Assembly (NCBI GenBank): GCA_036924085.1
Contig: JAVGWX010000002.1
Coordinates: 88,369,704-88,433,703 of the forward strand
Direction of reading: 5' to 3'
DNA length: 64,000 nt
Source: Ariolimax columbianus
Taxonomy: Eukaryota > Mollusca > Gastropoda > Stylommatophora > Arionidae
Part shown: in pieces, positions 62,915 to 64,000 of the stretch
Numbering within the stretch: the first letter of the stretch is position 1
How the letters are laid out: every line of letters begins with the position of its first letter
Translations under genes and position numbers: made by a program
The notes under the pieces: generated by a model
Seen by the model: only the letters and a program-made list of their open reading frames with translations
The model's database searches: none
Told to the model about the DNA's origin: nothing

Positions 62915-63259
62915 ATGGTGCAGACTGTACTAGAGGAAGAAATACACTGGACCATATTTTCTACAGAGAAAAATATGATGGCAAATGTTACAGATGGTGA
63001 ACTTTTTGGCTCAAGTGACCATCAACTTGTCCGTTGGGATCTTGTAGCAATGAAAGATGATAGAATATGTCCACTAACTTACCACTACTCTAGAACAGAT
63101 GTACATAACTTGATAGATGCAGCAAGCATATATTTTCAGTGGCGTAGATGTGCAAAAAAGATGGGGATACATTCAAGACTATACCTGAAAAATGAATTTG
63201 TTTTAAGTGGGAGATTGAACGCCAAAAGGAAAAAAATGGATAACTCGATCCGTGGTTAA
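62915..63259 (+). pseudogene. LINE endonuclease C-terminal part
   Basis: 114 codons. It includes F-S-T-E-K-N-M-M-A-N-V-T-D-G-E, then G-S-S-D-H-Q-L-V-R-W-D-L (residues about 32-43) and a linker with W-R-R-C-A-K-K. The SDH triad is the last catalytic motif of the AP endonuclease domain. The upstream part is not recognisable. Confidence 0.8.
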
Positions 63260-63383
63260 GTGTAGAACATCTAAGAATAAAGCTTGGACAAGAAATATGC
63301 AGATGATAGAAGGTCTAATGAAACATATTTGTAATATTTGGAAAAACAAAAAAAATCGTTTAAAGTAAATAGATCTGCGAAGA

Positions 63384-63908
63384 TTGACTGAAAATATCAA
63401 AACTTATAGTAAGTTGTTTTTTTCCTATGTTAGACATAAACAGAGAACAAAAGACACCGTGGGCCCACTCCAAGATAATACGGGAAATATAATAAGAGAA
63501 AAGTTTGAAGCCGCAAATCTACTTAATCGTTACTTCAGCTCAGTCTTCACTAAAAAAGACTGCTCCAAGATCTACCAAAGGGAAATATACACAGAGAGAT
63601 CACACTCAATCTACATTACTGAGGAAATTGTTTTTTTTAAATTGGAATGTTTGAAAGTGAATAAAAGTCCTGGCTATGATGGTATTCATCCAAAATTGCT
63701 ATTTGATATTAGTTACTTGCTGGCAAAACCATTGTCCAGATTTTATTCTCAAACTTTTGAGAAGGGGATTATTCCAAGGGATTGGAAAGATGCAGGTGTG
63801 ATCCTCTTGTTCAAAAAGAGCAAGAAATCGGATTCAGGCAATTATAGACCAGTGAGTTTGACAAGCATACTCTGCCACATTTGTAGTCTATTATCAAAGA
63901 CAACATAA
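63384..63908 (+). pseudogene. LINE reverse transcriptase N-terminal part
   Basis: 174 codons. Blocks: F-F-S-Y-V-R-H-K-Q-R-T-K, G-P-L-Q-D-N-T-G-N-I, N-R-Y-F-S-S-V-F-T, V-N-K-S-P-G-Y-D-G-I-H-P-K-L-L (about residues 97-111), I-I-P-R-D-W-K-D-A-G-V, F-K-K-S-K-K-S-D and N-Y-R-P-V-S-L-T-S-I-L. These are RT blocks 0-2 of non-LTR elements. A frameshift just after N-Y-R-P-V-S-L-T-S-I-L ends the ORF early. Confidence 0.88.
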
Positions 63909-64000
63909 CTAAGTATTTGGACAAGTTTAGTAAAGACAACATAAGTATGCATTTGGACAAGTTTATCAAAGACAACATAACTAAGCATTTTGACAAGTTT
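63891..64000 (+). repeat. 36-bp in-frame coding minisatellite, 3 copies to window end
   Basis: Three units of 36 bp encode variants of I-K-D-N-I-T-K-Y-L-D-K-F, the RT segment that follows the VSLTS block. The array may continue beyond the window. Confidence 0.9.

Larger units (their letters stand above)
62900..64000 (+). mobile_element. LINE endonuclease-RT 5' region, decayed, cut by the window end
   Basis: The end of an AP-type endonuclease domain (L-F-G-S-S-D-H-Q-L-V-R-W-D-L, with the catalytic SDH, about 63000-63045) is followed by the linker and the N-terminal part of an RT. Two ORFs are separated by a frameshift and a stop at 63255-63370. Domain order and sequence are as in CR1/jockey-like LINEs and it could be the 5' part of LINE A. 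No overlap exists here to prove that. Confidence 0.85.

Overview
This window looks like intergenic or heterochromatic DNA of an animal genome, not a bacterial or viral one. I find no multi-exon host gene. The ORFs that can be read are fragments of LINE reverse transcriptases, LINE RNase H domains and mariner/Tc1 transposases, plus long meaningless ORFs through simple repeats. The RNase H/C-terminal family ('RLRTGHNRLRYHLFNKLK', 'EHLLQNCPTYEDQ'), the jockey/CR1-like RT fragments and the tRNA-headed SINEs are of the kind abundant in mollusc genomes. I infer a gastropod, perhaps a heterobranch/sacoglossan sea slug (moderate confidence, inference only).

Repeat families defined here by internal comparison. 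LINE A: jockey/CR1-like RT, 3' end ...ACCAGTATAAAGACGTTAAGTTAAGTT. LINE B: RNase H-bearing, 3' end ...CAGCGTACGAAGAAG, (GAA)n tail. Several other LINE 3' fragments. SINE D: tRNA head, A-rich tail. SINE E and variant E': GAAC or GAAGAAG tail. SINE G: tRNA-like head, two copies. Repeat F: SINE-like, with a 37-bp variable tandem block at its 5' end. Repeats C1 and C2: common 5' half, different 3' halves. A Tc1/mariner family with TIR ACGAGGCGTGTTCAA. Repeat I: dispersed, unknown.

Layout. 1-5.7 kb: F, a tRNA-headed SINE, LINE fragments, minisatellites, SINE E. 5.8-10.5 kb: SINE D, SINE E, C2 split by LINE B, then a mariner/LINE/SINE mosaic. 11-20 kb: a minisatellite split by an RNase H LINE, a 1.7-kb GACA-type array, F, C1, and microsatellite fields. 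20.4-21.3 kb: an 815-bp pure polypyrimidine compound microsatellite. 21.3-26.8 kb: Tc1, RNase H LINE with a SINE E inside, F, LINE A inside SINE E', and a 31-bp minisatellite. 28.8-33.9 kb: C2, SINE G, F split by C1, and a LINE with an in-frame 36-bp minisatellite. 34-40.5 kb: minisatellites, SINE E, polypyrimidine tract, LINE fragments, a SINE. 40.9-46.4 kb: an 18-bp minisatellite containing LINE A containing LINE B containing a further insert. 46.9-54.7 kb: GA-rich DNA, LINE A, a foldback mariner sitting in (TA)n inside a LINE, F with a SINE D insert. 55-60.3 kb: C2, C1, and a 1.3-kb retroposon built from the 3' end of 28S rRNA. 61.3-62 kb: 10-bp satellite. 62.7-64 kb: endonuclease-RT part of a LINE ending in a 36-bp coding minisatellite.

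The strongest observations are the TSD-flanked 28S rRNA-derived retroposon (58975-60274), modular sharing of heads, cores and tails between SINE families, minisatellites repeatedly seeded inside SINE E and repeat F, and datable nested insertions proven by target-site duplications.
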